Notes under the pieces: generated by a model | Seen by the model: the letters and a program-made list of their open reading frames with translations, nothing else | The model's database searches: none | Told to the model about the DNA's origin: nothing | Program-made: the position numbers and the translations under genes | In this document: positions 54,231 through 63,258 of the stretch, piece after piece | How the letters are laid out: each line of letters begins with the position of its first letter | Numbering within the stretch: the first letter of the stretch is position 1 | NCBI RefSeq assembly: GCF_002571225.1 | Contig: NZ_NVEC01000096.1 | Span: forward strand, 1-64,000 | Direction of reading: 5' to 3' | From: Bacillus sp. AFS059628 | GTDB lineage: Bacteria > Bacillota > Bacilli > Bacillales > Bacillaceae_G | DNA length: 64,000 nucleotides

Positions 54231-54788
54231 TTATTTTATTTTTTTAATAATCTTCGCGGGATTTCCGCCAACTACTACATTATCAGGCACATCTTTCGTT
54301 ACAACGGCGCCAGATGCGATCACCGCATTGTCTCCAATCGTTACACCTGGATTAATAATAGCTCTTCCGCCAATCCATACGTTATCACCAATTGTAACTG
54401 GTTTTCCGTATTCTGATCCGCTTATGCGCTCTACCGGATTAAGCGGGTGTGTTGCTGTATAAATGTGAACACCTGGAGCTAACATACAGTTCACTCCGAT
54501 TGTTACTGGACATACATCTAAAATGGTACAGTCAAAGTTCGCGTAAAAATTTTCGCCAACGTGAATGTTATAGCCATAATCACATCTAAAAGAAGATTCA
54601 AGATGAATGTTATCTCCAGTCGTTCCAAATAATTCTTTTACGATTTCGCTACGCTCTTTTAATTGTACTTCTGACGTTTCATTTAATTTTCTCGTTAATA
54701 TACGAGCTTGCTCCCTCTCTTGTACTAAAACTGGATCAGCTGGTATGTACATTTCGCCTAGTATCATCTTTTCTTTTTCTGTTTTCAT
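54231..54788 (-). CDS. maa: Maltose/galactoside O-acetyltransferase-like enzyme
   Basis: This 185-residue protein starts [20 protein letters not shown] and has left-handed beta-helix hexapeptide repeats ([29 protein letters not shown]), as in maltose and galactoside acetyltransferases. The catalytic His lies in YTATHPLNP. It transfers acetyl from acetyl-CoA to a sugar; the true acceptor is unknown. It is monocistronic. Confidence 0.88.
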   Translation of the reverse strand: MKTEKEKMILGEMYIPADPVLVQEREQARILTRKLNETSEVQLKERSEIVKELFGTTGDNIHLESSFRCDYGYNIHVGENFYANFDCTILDVCPVTIGVNCMLAPGVHIYTATHPLNPVERISGSEYGKPVTIGDNVWIGGRAIINPGVTIGDNAVIASGAVVTKDVPDNVVVGGNPAKIIKKIK

Positions 54789-54877
54789 TTTATTATCCCC
54801 TTTAACTTATATATATAAGTTCATGATATCACAAAAAAGAAAGGTCTGAACATATTACTTGTTCAGACCTTTCTCTC

Positions 54878-56596
54878 TTAATCTTCCATCGTTGATAAGT
54901 CACCTGTTGGTAAGTTTAACTCCCACGCTTTTAATACGCGGCGCATAATTTTACCACTTCTCGTTTTCGGTAATTTATCTCTAAATTCAATTTGTCTTGG
55001 CGCTGCATGAGCTGCGAGGCCTTTCTTTACAAATTGACGAATTTCTTCTTTTAATTCTTCAGATGGTTCGTATCCTGCTCGAAGCGCGATAAATGCTTTA
55101 ATGATTTCTCCGCGCACTGGATCCGGGATACCAATTACACCAGCTTCCGCAACAGCAGCATGCTCGATTAATTTACTTTCTACTTCAAACGGACCAACGC
55201 GCTCGCCTGATGTCATAATTACATCATCAATACGTCCTTGGAACCAGAAGTATCCATCTTCATCCATATAAGCAGAGTCACCTGATACGTACCAATCTCC
55301 TGGCATAAAGTAAGATTCATACTTTTGCTTGTTATTCCAGATTCCACGCATCATCGCTGGCCAACCTTTACCAATTGCTAAGTTACCCATTGTGTAAGGA
55401 GGCACTTCATTTCCTTCATTATCAACAATCGCTGCTTTCACGCCTGGAATTGGTTTCCCCATTGAACCTGGACGGATTTCCATACAAGGGTAGTTACAAA
55501 TAACTTGTCCACCTGTTTCTGTCATCCACCACGTATCATGAATGCGAAGTCCAAATGCGTTCATACCCCAGCGAATTACTTCTGGATTTAACGGTTCACC
55601 AACGCTTAATACGTGGCGCACTTGTGATAAATCATATTTTTTAATTGCGTCTTGTCCAGCCCCCATTAACATACGGAACGCCGTTGGTGCACTGTACCAA
55701 ACTGTTACACCGTAATCTTGCAGCGCTTCATACCACGCTTCTGGACTAAAACGACCACCTAAAATAACATTTGATGCACCGACTAACCACGGTGCGAAAA
55801 TACCGTAAGCTGTTCCAGTTACCCAACCCGGGTCAGCTGTGCACCAATATACATCGTCTTCTTTTAAATCTAATACCCACTTCGCCGTTTGATAGTGTTG
55901 AACCATTGCGTTCTGCGCATGAAGAACACCTTTTGGCTTACCAGTAGAACCAGACGTATAATGTAGAATCAAACCGTCTTCACGGCCTAACCATTCAATA
56001 TGTAATTCTTTTGAAGCTTGTTCAAATAAAGGATTGAACGCTACTGTTTTACCGCCTTCTTCTACATGATCTCCAACAAGGAAGACTGTCTTCAAAGCTG
56101 GTAAATCATTTAATGGTACGCGCTCTAACAATTCAGGCGTTGTAATTAACACCTTCGCTTCGCTATCTTCTAAACGGTCGCGAACTGCGCCTTCCATAAA
56201 TGCTTCAAATAGCGGACCAACGATTGCCCCTAATTTCACTGCACCTAAAAGTGCGAAATATAACTCTGGGGAACGCGGCATAAAAATAAAAACGCGATCG
56301 CCTTTTTCTACATCACCATAATTTTTCAGGACGTTTCCTGCTTTATTAGAAAAATCCTTCATTTCCTTAAATGTATACTTCTCTTTTCGCGATCCATCTT
56401 GATAATAAAGGGCTACTTTATTCTTTCGATCGGATTTCGCATGCTTATCAATTGCCTCATACGCCATATTTACTCGGCCTGTTTCATTCCAAGTAAAGTT
56501 TTTATTAACCTCTTCCCAGTTAAAATTCGCGTATGCCTCATCATAATTCGGCAAATTATTTTTTCCTTTAATGACAGGAAGCGTTTCTACTTTCAT
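54878..56596 (-). CDS. acsA: Acetyl-CoA synthetase
   Basis: This 572-residue AMP-forming enzyme makes acetyl-CoA from acetate, CoA and ATP. The motifs HYTSGSTGKPKGV, TWWMTETGG and the C-terminal PKTRSGKIMRR are present; the lysine in SGKIMRR is the residue that AcuA acetylates to switch the enzyme off. It is divergent from acuABC, which encode this control, with 161 nt between them. Length and position match B. subtilis acsA. Confidence 0.96.
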   Translation of the reverse strand: MKVETLPVIKGKNNLPNYDEAYANFNWEEVNKNFTWNETGRVNMAYEAIDKHAKSDRKNKVALYYQDGSRKEKYTFKEMKDFSNKAGNVLKNYGDVEKGDRVFIFMPRSPELYFALLGAVKLGAIVGPLFEAFMEGAVRDRLEDSEAKVLITTPELLERVPLNDLPALKTVFLVGDHVEEGGKTVAFNPLFEQASKELHIEWLGREDGLILHYTSGSTGKPKGVLHAQNAMVQHYQTAKWVLDLKEDDVYWCTADPGWVTGTAYGIFAPWLVGASNVILGGRFSPEAWYEALQDYGVTVWYSAPTAFRMLMGAGQDAIKKYDLSQVRHVLSVGEPLNPEVIRWGMNAFGLRIHDTWWMTETGGQVICNYPCMEIRPGSMGKPIPGVKAAIVDNEGNEVPPYTMGNLAIGKGWPAMMRGIWNNKQKYESYFMPGDWYVSGDSAYMDEDGYFWFQGRIDDVIMTSGERVGPFEVESKLIEHAAVAEAGVIGIPDPVRGEIIKAFIALRAGYEPSEELKEEIRQFVKKGLAAHAAPRQIEFRDKLPKTRSGKIMRRVLKAWELNLPTGDLSTMED

Positions 56597-56772
56597 ACTT
56601 TACATCCCCCTCCTATGTATTCTATTATCTATTATAATAACATTATTTAAAATTTTCAGTATATTTGTTGATTTTTAGACAAATTTTTAATGACAAATTT
56701 CGATTCACATCGCATATATTATAAAGTACGATATTAATAGATTCACAAACCCTCAAGGTGGTGAGCAATACA

Positions 56773-57405
56773 TTGATTCATAAAAAAATATATAATGCTA
56801 GAAACTTAAAAACAGCGAAAGGCACTTTAATTATTGAAGGGCCTGTCTCTACACATAACTTAGAAATGTATGAATTTCATCCAGACTTAATTGCGTTTCG
56901 TCCTGCCGAGCAGCAATATAAAGCAATTGTCGAAATTTCTAAATTGCCAGAAGCTCGTCTCATTATTGCTAGACATGACCAAACAATTGTTGGATATGTT
57001 ACATACTTGTATCCTGATCCACTTGAACGATGGTCAGAAGGAAAGATGGAAAACTTAATTGAACTCGGGGCGATTGAAGTTGTCCCTGCCTTCCGCGGTT
57101 GCGCTGTCGGAAAGAACTTATTAGAAGTTTCAATGATGGACGATTATATGGAAGATTACATTATATTGACGACTGAATATTATTGGCACTGGGATTTAAA
57201 ACAAACAGGCTTAAATGTTTGGGAGTACCGAAAAGTAATGGAAAAAATGATGAATGCTGGCGGGTTACAATGGATGGCTACAGATGATCCTGAAATTTGT
57301 TCACATCCTGCTAATTGTTTAATGGTCCGCATCGGTAAACGCGTTGATACGGATTCTATTCAAGCATTTGATCGTCTACGTTTTCACAATCGTTTTATGT
57401 ATTAA
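56773..57405 (+). CDS. acuA: AcuA protein acetyltransferase
   Basis: This 210-residue GNAT enzyme acetylates and inactivates AcsA. The sequence (TYLYPDPLERWSEGKMENLI; TEYYWHWDLKQTGLNVWEYR) closely follows B. subtilis AcuA as I remember it. I chose TTG 56773, 10 nt after AAGGTGGTG, which gives the normal 210 residues; a GTG at 56758 overlaps the ribosome site. It heads acuABC, divergent from acsA. Confidence 0.93.
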   Translation: MIHKKIYNARNLKTAKGTLIIEGPVSTHNLEMYEFHPDLIAFRPAEQQYKAIVEISKLPEARLIIARHDQTIVGYVTYLYPDPLERWSEGKMENLIELGAIEVVPAFRGCAVGKNLLEVSMMDDYMEDYIILTTEYYWHWDLKQTGLNVWEYRKVMEKMMNAGGLQWMATDDPEICSHPANCLMVRIGKRVDTDSIQAFDRLRFHNRFMY

Positions 57406-57422
57406 TAAAGGGGGCAACTGGA

Positions 57423-58067
57423 ATGATTGTAGAAGAAATTATGAATCAAGATGTGGTGACACTACATCCAAACGATACAATCGAAACAGCAATCCGAACG
57501 ATACGCACGAAAGGCATTCGGCACATTCCAATTGTCGATCAAAATAATCACGTCGTAGGCATTATTTCTGATCGGGATGTAAGAGATGCAAGTCCGTCTA
57601 TTTTAGATGAACAAGTTTCACTCGATATGCTGAAGCAACCGCTTGAACTCATTATGAAACATCCTGTTATGACTTGCCATCCTCTCGATTTCGTTGAGGA
57701 AATTGCTACTTTATTTTTTGAAAATAAAATTGGCTGTCTTCCTGTTACAAAGGCTGGAAAGTTAGTTGGAATTATTTCTGAATCTACCGTGCTGCACACG
57801 TTAGTGAAATTAACAGGAGCACATCAACCGAGTTCACAAATTGAAATTCAAGTGAAAAACGAACCTGGTATTCTCGGAAAAGTCGTTGCTATTTTTAGTG
57901 AGTTACAAATCAATATCGTGAGCGTTCTCGTCTACCCAGCAAAAGATGAGAATGATAAAGTACTCGTTTTCCGCATCCAAACGATGAATCCGCTAAAAGT
58001 GATTGATGCACTTGAGGCAGAAGGCTACCGTGTATTATGGCCGAACATTATGGGGATGCAAGCATGA
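57423..58067 (+). CDS. acuB: AcuB, CBS-ACT domain protein
   Basis: This 214-residue protein has two CBS domains (MNQDVVTLHPNDTIETAIRT and MKHPVMTCHPLDFVEEIATL) and a C-terminal ACT domain (EIQVKNEPGILGKVVAIFSE). It probably binds a nucleotide and tunes the acetyl-CoA synthetase control system, as proposed in Bacillus. It begins 17 nt after acuA and overlaps acuC by 4 nt (ATGA). Confidence 0.93.
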   Translation: MIVEEIMNQDVVTLHPNDTIETAIRTIRTKGIRHIPIVDQNNHVVGIISDRDVRDASPSILDEQVSLDMLKQPLELIMKHPVMTCHPLDFVEEIATLFFENKIGCLPVTKAGKLVGIISESTVLHTLVKLTGAHQPSSQIEIQVKNEPGILGKVVAIFSELQINIVSVLVYPAKDENDKVLVFRIQTMNPLKVIDALEAEGYRVLWPNIMGMQA

Positions 58068-59230
58068 GTAGCGCGTTTATTTATTCGGATGACTTTCAGG
58101 GCTATTCATTTAGCCCTGATCATCCTTTTAACCAACTGCGCGTCACACTTACGTATGATTTATTACAAAAGGGTGGTTTTATCTCTCCTTCCCAAGTCAT
58201 CTCACCACGGATGGCTACAGATGAAGAGATCGCCTACGTCCATACAGAGGAGTACATAAATGCGGTAAAACGTGCTGGAGAAGGTAAATTAGAAAAATCA
58301 ATTGCGATGACATATGGACTCGGAACAGAAGATACACCGATGTTTCCAAATATGCATGAAGCAAGTGCATTACTCGTTGGCGGTACATTAACTGCCGTCG
58401 ATGCTGTTCTTTCCGGGAAAGTAAAACACGCGCTTAACTTAGGAGGCGGCTTACATCACGGCTTCCGCGGCAAGGCATCTGGTTTTTGCATTTATAATGA
58501 TAGTTCCATCGCTATGAAATATATTCAGAAGAAATACGGTTTACGCGTTTTATATATTGATACAGATGCTCATCACGGTGATGGTGTACAGTGGTCTTTT
58601 TACGACGATCCTAACGTATGCACTATTTCACTACATGAAACTGGGCGCTATTTATTCCCTGGAACTGGTGCTGTAAATGAACGCGGACAAGGTAATGGCT
58701 ATAGTTATTCTTTTAACGTTCCACTCGATGCCTTTACAGAAGACGAATCTTTCTTAGATTCCTATCGAACTGTCGTAAAAGAAGTTGCCGCATACTTTAA
58801 ACCAGATATTATTTTAACGCAAAACGGTGCTGACGCACATTATTACGACCCACTTACACACCTTTGTGCAACAATGAATATTTACCGTGAAATACCGAAG
58901 CTCGCTCGCGAAATCGCTAACGAATATTGCGAAGGTCGCTGGATTGCTGTCGGCGGCGGTGGCTATGACCACTGGCGCGTCGTCCCAAGAGCTTGGGCAC
59001 TCATTTGGCTCGAAATGAACAACATCCAAAACATCTCAGGTTATCTCCCTCCAGAATGGATTGACGCTTGGAAAGGACAAGCTGAAACAGAACTTCCCCT
59101 CACATGGGAAGATCCAGACAACATGTATAAACCTATCCCCCGCAAACCAGAAATTGAAGAAAAGAATGCATTAACTGTAGCGAAATCTCTCGAAATTATT
59201 CGGAATAATATGAAAAAATCTTTGTACTAA
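58064..59230 (+). CDS. acuC: AcuC deacetylase
   Basis: This 388-residue class I histone-deacetylase-like enzyme removes acetyl groups from AcsA, reactivating it. The zinc-site and charge-relay motifs are GGGLHHGFRGKASGFCIYND, DTDAHHGDGVQ and NGADAHYYDPL. I chose ATG 58064, overlapping the acuB stop; it gives MSSAFIYSDDFQ and the normal family length. It is the last gene of the operon and is followed by a terminator. Confidence 0.95.
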   Translation: MSSAFIYSDDFQGYSFSPDHPFNQLRVTLTYDLLQKGGFISPSQVISPRMATDEEIAYVHTEEYINAVKRAGEGKLEKSIAMTYGLGTEDTPMFPNMHEASALLVGGTLTAVDAVLSGKVKHALNLGGGLHHGFRGKASGFCIYNDSSIAMKYIQKKYGLRVLYIDTDAHHGDGVQWSFYDDPNVCTISLHETGRYLFPGTGAVNERGQGNGYSYSFNVPLDAFTEDESFLDSYRTVVKEVAAYFKPDIILTQNGADAHYYDPLTHLCATMNIYREIPKLAREIANEYCEGRWIAVGGGGYDHWRVVPRAWALIWLEMNNIQNISGYLPPEWIDAWKGQAETELPLTWEDPDNMYKPIPRKPEIEEKNALTVAKSLEIIRNNMKKSLY

Positions 59231-59268
59231 ACGAAAAGGAGGCTCGTTTTTGAATAGCCTCCTTTTAC
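59231..59268 (+). terminator. Terminator after acuC
   Basis: AAAAGGAGGCT/AGCCTCCTTTT forms a stem ending in a T-run. Confidence 0.85.
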
Positions 59269-59279
59269 TTATTGTCGGT

Positions 59280-59324
59280 TTCTATCGGTAAGTCGATATA
59301 TTTTGATAATGGCTGATATATTTT
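59280..59324. repeat. Interspersed repeat, copy 2
   Basis: AAGTCGATATATTTTGATAA and GCTGATATATTTT match 20604-20648. A further upstream part, TATTGTCGGTTTC (59270-59282), also occurs at 11819-11831. Confidence 0.6.
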
Positions 59325-59372
59325 ATTTCATAATTAAGTGGTTCAACTTTTATGAGAAAAGGTCGTGATATT

Positions 59373-60212
59373 ATGTGGACACAACAAATAATCAACACGA
59401 AACGTGGCACATTTGAACTTTTTACAAAGGGAAATGGCGAACCACTTTGTATTACACATCACTATTCACAATTTAATGAAACTGGTGATTACTTTGCGGA
59501 TGTTTTCACTTCTACGCATCTTGTATTCCTCATTAATTTACGAGACGCTGGTAACTCTGTAAAAGCCAATTCAGAAAAAGAATTACGTATGATTGAAACG
59601 ATTCACGATTTAGAAGCTATACGAGAAGCTTTACAACTTCCAACATGGCATTTCGCTGGCCACTCAACAGGCGGTATGCTTGGACTTCTATACGCAATTA
59701 CGTATCCAAATTCTTTACAATCATTAGTCATCGTTGGAGCCGCAGCAAGTAACTATACCGAAACACCATTTTGCATTTATCACCCAGCACATCCACAGTT
59801 TCACTATATGCAACAACTCATCGAAAACTTAAAAAGCCCTCACCTTACAAGGAAAGGACGGAAAGAACTATCTACTGAGAGAACAAAATTATCACTGCAT
59901 AAACCCGAAAACTACAACTCTTATTTTTGTAAACCAATCGAAAAAACTATGTCCGCTAGCCGGATGAACGTTTTCGCCAATGAATATCCATCATTTGATT
60001 TAAGAGATCATTTACCTTCCATCCAAACAAAGACCCTTATTATATGCGGAAGACATGATGTACAGTGCCCGATTCAATATTCTATCGAGATACATAAGGG
60101 TATATGTAATTCTATCTTTGTGACATTTGAGGAGAGTAACCATTATCCTTTTTTAGAAGAAGCGACTCTGTTTACTTCTACTACTCAAACATTTTATAAA
60201 TCATTACACTAG
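59373..60212 (+). CDS. Alpha/beta hydrolase
   Basis: This 279-residue protein has the alpha/beta hydrolase fold with the nucleophile elbow FAGHSTGGMLGLLYA (Ser in G-H-S-T-G, about residue 99), the later acid in TLIICGRHDVQCP and the His in EESNHYPFLE. It likely splits an ester or similar bond; substrate unknown. I chose ATG 59373, which has AAAGGTCGTG upstream; an ATG 21 nt earlier is possible. It is monocistronic. Confidence 0.85.
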   Translation: MWTQQIINTKRGTFELFTKGNGEPLCITHHYSQFNETGDYFADVFTSTHLVFLINLRDAGNSVKANSEKELRMIETIHDLEAIREALQLPTWHFAGHSTGGMLGLLYAITYPNSLQSLVIVGAAASNYTETPFCIYHPAHPQFHYMQQLIENLKSPHLTRKGRKELSTERTKLSLHKPENYNSYFCKPIEKTMSASRMNVFANEYPSFDLRDHLPSIQTKTLIICGRHDVQCPIQYSIEIHKGICNSIFVTFEESNHYPFLEEATLFTSTTQTFYKSLH

Positions 60213-60268
60213 TACCGTTATTATTAAGAAAAGCTCACAGTCTCTATAAGACTATGAGCTTACTTTTC
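60212..60268. terminator. Bidirectional hairpin between convergent genes
   Basis: AAGCTCACAGTCT/AGACTATGAGCTT forms a stem at about 60230-60262, with a T-run on the plus-strand side. Confidence 0.7.
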
Positions 60269-60554
60269 AGAAGAAATATTTCGTACTATATAAAAATAAA
60301 AGATAAAAGGAAAAGAGTACTAAACCTACATCAAGCAATACTGACTTTGTATCTCCTTCTTTTAAGCCTATCGTAATATTAAAAATGCTTCTAACTATCC
60401 AACCTAATACTAAAAATAACCAGCCGAAATGATCATTTGTATAATCTTCATCATAAAACATTTGTATTGCACCAATAATTAATAAGATAAGTATAATATT
60501 AGTCCCAATTTTTAAAGCCTTGTGTGATTTGTTATCTTTTAATGTATCTCCCAA
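60267..60554 (-). CDS. Small membrane protein
   Basis: This 95-residue protein has three hydrophobic segments (about residues 15-32, 44-61 and 72-92) with short charged loops (YDEDYTNDH, GLKEGDTKS). The TTG start at 60554 has only a poor site (GAGAGGG about 18 nt away), so the start is uncertain. No family is recognised. Confidence 0.5.
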   Translation of the reverse strand: MGDTLKDNKSHKALKIGTNIILILLIIGAIQMFYDEDYTNDHFGWLFLVLGWIVRSIFNITIGLKEGDTKSVLLDVGLVLFSFYLLFLYSTKYFF

Positions 60555-60652
60555 AATGTAGCACGCCCTCTCATACTCTACTATGTTTTATCTCTCTTTA
60601 TATCTTAACATAAAATTCCCTATTATTTCCTTTTAGCGAATAACATAAAAAA

Positions 60653-60678
60653 CCTGCCAATTACTCGGCAGGTATATT
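60653..60678 (-). terminator. Possible terminator after the two-component genes
   Basis: The minus strand has ATACCTGCCGAGTAATTGGCAGGT followed by TTTTTTATG, a hairpin with a T-run. Confidence 0.75.
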
Positions 60679-61366
60679 ACACGTTAAAACGATAACCAGC
60701 CCCCCACACCGTTTCAATATATTGCGGCTGAGCAGGATCTCTTTCAATTTTTTCACGTAGTTTTCTAATGTGAACAACGACGGTGGCTAAATCGCCAGCT
60801 GATTCTAGTCCCCAAATACGTTCAAATAACTGTTCTTTATTTAATACTTGGTTTGGGTGCGTAACAAAGAATGTTAATAAATCAAATTCCTTCGTTGTAA
60901 ACGCGATTTCTTCATTGTTTATAAAAACTTTTCTCGCTCGCTGATCAATAGAAATCCCGTGAATGTATAGCGTATCGCATTGCTTACTCACATTTCCTGA
61001 TAATCTTTCATAACGAGAAATATGCGCTTTTACCCTTGCGACTAATTCACTCGGGCTAAACGGTTTCGTTATATAATCATCCGCCCCTAAACCGAGTCCG
61101 CGAATTTTATCTATATCTTCCTTCTTTGCTGAAACAAGTAAAATCGGAATGTCTTTTATGCCACGTATTTGTTTACAAATTTCAAAACCGTTCACCTTCG
61201 GAAGCATAATGTCTAAAATAATTAAATCATAATCTTCCTGCAAAGCCATTTGTAAACCGGTTTCTCCTGAATGTTCTACATCCACTTGAAAATCACTAAT
61301 TTCTAAATAATCTCGCTGTAATTCTGCAATACTTATTTCATCTTCTACTAGTAAAATTCTCTTCAT
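60677..61366 (-). CDS. OmpR/PhoB-type response regulator
   Basis: This 229-residue regulator has a receiver domain with acceptor D52 (LIILDIMLPKVNG), conserved K102-type lysine in YITKPFSPSE and a C-terminal winged helix (EIAFTTKEFDLLTFF ... GAGYRFNV). I chose ATG 61366; it overlaps the sensor gene's stop region in reading order (sensor follows). The two genes form one operon and a cognate pair. The signal is unknown. Confidence 0.92.
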   Translation of the reverse strand: MKRILLVEDEISIAELQRDYLEISDFQVDVEHSGETGLQMALQEDYDLIILDIMLPKVNGFEICKQIRGIKDIPILLVSAKKEDIDKIRGLGLGADDYITKPFSPSELVARVKAHISRYERLSGNVSKQCDTLYIHGISIDQRARKVFINNEEIAFTTKEFDLLTFFVTHPNQVLNKEQLFERIWGLESAGDLATVVVHIRKLREKIERDPAQPQYIETVWGAGYRFNV

Positions 61367-61367
61367 T

Positions 61368-62822
61368 CTATTCACCACATTCCTGTACTTTTTTCAATGA
61401 GAAGAAAATACTTGTCCCTTCCCCAAGCTTACTTTCTGCCCAAATTTCCCCGCCATGTTCTTCAATAATTTGCTTCGCTATCGCTAAACCAAGTCCACTT
61501 CCACCTGTGTTAGAATTTCGCGATTGCTCTGCGCGATAAAACCGCTCAAATATATACGGCAGCGTATCAGCTTCTATACCTGATCCATTGTCCATTACTT
61601 TCACAATAACAGTATTGTTATCACTGGATACTGTTACAGTAATTTTCTTCTCTTCTTTATCCATGTATTTCACACTATTATGAATTAAATTGGATATCAC
61701 TCTATTTATCTTTTCGCAGTCGGCCGTTACATATAGTGGTGATGAATGTAATTGTAAGTAAACTTCTATCCCTTCCTCACTTAAATCCATTTGCATCTCT
61801 TCTAATAATTCCTGCATAAACACATTTAACTCTATCGTTTCAAACTGAAAGGGAACTCGATTCAAATCAAGCTTCGAAAACAAAAAGAGCTCATCAATGA
61901 GTGTATCCATATGTTTTGCCTTCGTATGAATGGTCGTTAAATACTTATCCATTTTTTCTGGCGTATTTGCTACCCCATCTTTTATACCTTCCACATATCC
62001 GATAATAGAAGTAATTGGTGTTTTTAAATCATGAGATATGTTTGAAATGAGCTCTTTTCGATTTTCTTCATACTGTGTTTGCACTTCAATCGATTCTTTT
62101 AACTTCTTCCTCATTTCTTCAAATCCTTGATTTAATTGCCCGATTTCATCATGCGATGTAACTGGAATTTGAAAATTTAAATCCCCTTCTTTTATTTTCT
62201 CAGTCGCATCTTTCAATAAGAAGATTGGTTTTATTACACTTCTTGAGACGAGGTAACTTAATAATCCAATAAGCAAAATAGCTAACAGTAAAAGTGCTCC
62301 GAACAAAATCGGAAATAACTTTTGTGTAAGATCTACAAATGAACTTTGTCTTTTTAGTACAAATATACTCCCCTCTTCATCCCCTGGAAAATAAAAATCA
62401 AATTTTACATATCGATAAAATGTATCGCCTAGTTCCGTTGTACCACGACTATTAATATTTGCTGATTCAAATTTCGGAAGAGCTTCTTTTAAAGATACAC
62501 TTTCAAATATTTTTGTAGCATAAGAAATAGTTTCTCCCTTTCTTACAACTATTTTCACACCTTCTTTTTCAAGTGATGAAACGAACGATTCATCTAATAG
62601 TTGTGATTGATTTTTCTTTGCCGCTAATTTCAATTCCATATACGTATTCTCTTCTTCTGGCGTAAGCGGCTTTTGAATATAGGAACTTTTATAGAAATTT
62701 TTCACTGACTCCAAGTCACCTGTTATAGAAAAAACAATTAAAAATCCCGCGACTAATATGAGCATGATAGAAACGAGAATAACAGCGATATAAGAGAATA
62801 AAAATCTTGTTTTAATAGACAT
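61368..62822 (-). CDS. Sensor histidine kinase
   Basis: This 484-residue membrane kinase has two membrane helices (about residues 8-34 and 168-193) around an extracellular domain of about 130 residues, a HAMP linker, the phosphoacceptor H264 in NISHDLKTPITSI, and the ATP-binding N, G1 and G2 boxes (LIHNSVKYM, VMDNGSGI, GGSGLGLAIAKQI). It is transcribed before the response-regulator gene, with 1 nt between the coding frames. The ligand is not evident. Confidence 0.92.
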   Translation of the reverse strand: MSIKTRFLFSYIAVILVSIMLILVAGFLIVFSITGDLESVKNFYKSSYIQKPLTPEEENTYMELKLAAKKNQSQLLDESFVSSLEKEGVKIVVRKGETISYATKIFESVSLKEALPKFESANINSRGTTELGDTFYRYVKFDFYFPGDEEGSIFVLKRQSSFVDLTQKLFPILFGALLLLAILLIGLLSYLVSRSVIKPIFLLKDATEKIKEGDLNFQIPVTSHDEIGQLNQGFEEMRKKLKESIEVQTQYEENRKELISNISHDLKTPITSIIGYVEGIKDGVANTPEKMDKYLTTIHTKAKHMDTLIDELFLFSKLDLNRVPFQFETIELNVFMQELLEEMQMDLSEEGIEVYLQLHSSPLYVTADCEKINRVISNLIHNSVKYMDKEEKKITVTVSSDNNTVIVKVMDNGSGIEADTLPYIFERFYRAEQSRNSNTGGSGLGLAIAKQIIEEHGGEIWAESKLGEGTSIFFSLKKVQECGE

Positions 62823-62957
62823 ATGTTACATCCTCACTTTATCAAACCTTATTACTCATAAGCATAAAAATATATGTTCAAATACTCAAGCGATTTTATA
62901 GTAATTTTAGCGGCAGTTTATAAAAATTTAATGTTCTTATCCTACAGTTGAAATTCC

Positions 62958-63176
62958 ATGTTCAAAAAAACATTAAGTATGATCTTTTGCTTAATGTTTT
63001 TACAAAGTTGCTCACAACAAGAACAAGAAGTTAAAAAGGAGATGACAAACATGGAGACAGCGCTACACGGCGCAGATATAAACATTCCAGACAACGATGG
63101 TGTTACCCCGCTAGAGCATGCTCGTGCTCATCACTTTGAAGAGATAGAGAAGATTTTGTTAGAAGGGAATAAGTAA
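62958..63176 (+). CDS. Short lipoprotein with one ankyrin-like repeat (internal deletion)
   Basis: This 72-residue protein has a lipoprotein signal (MFKKTLSMIFCLMFLQSC, lipobox LQSC) joined almost directly to one ankyrin-type unit (GADINIPDNDGVTPLEHARA, HHFEEIEKILLE). Ankyrin lipoproteins in this group usually have several repeats, so most of the repeat region seems to have been removed in frame. It may still be secreted and lipid-anchored, but the protein is probably a non-functional remnant. Confidence 0.6.
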   Translation: MFKKTLSMIFCLMFLQSCSQQEQEVKKEMTNMETALHGADINIPDNDGVTPLEHARAHHFEEIEKILLEGNK

Positions 63177-63258
63177 AAAGCTATTTTTTGCCTTCCTCCC
63201 CCACCCTATGCTACATTTAACCCGTTACATTACTATTAATAGGGTGGGGGGAATAAAC

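Noticed and set aside
56597-56757. cre site in the acsA-acuA divergent promoter
   Set aside because: No sequence close to TGWNANCGNTNWCA was found; the AT-rich palindromic bits do not fit.
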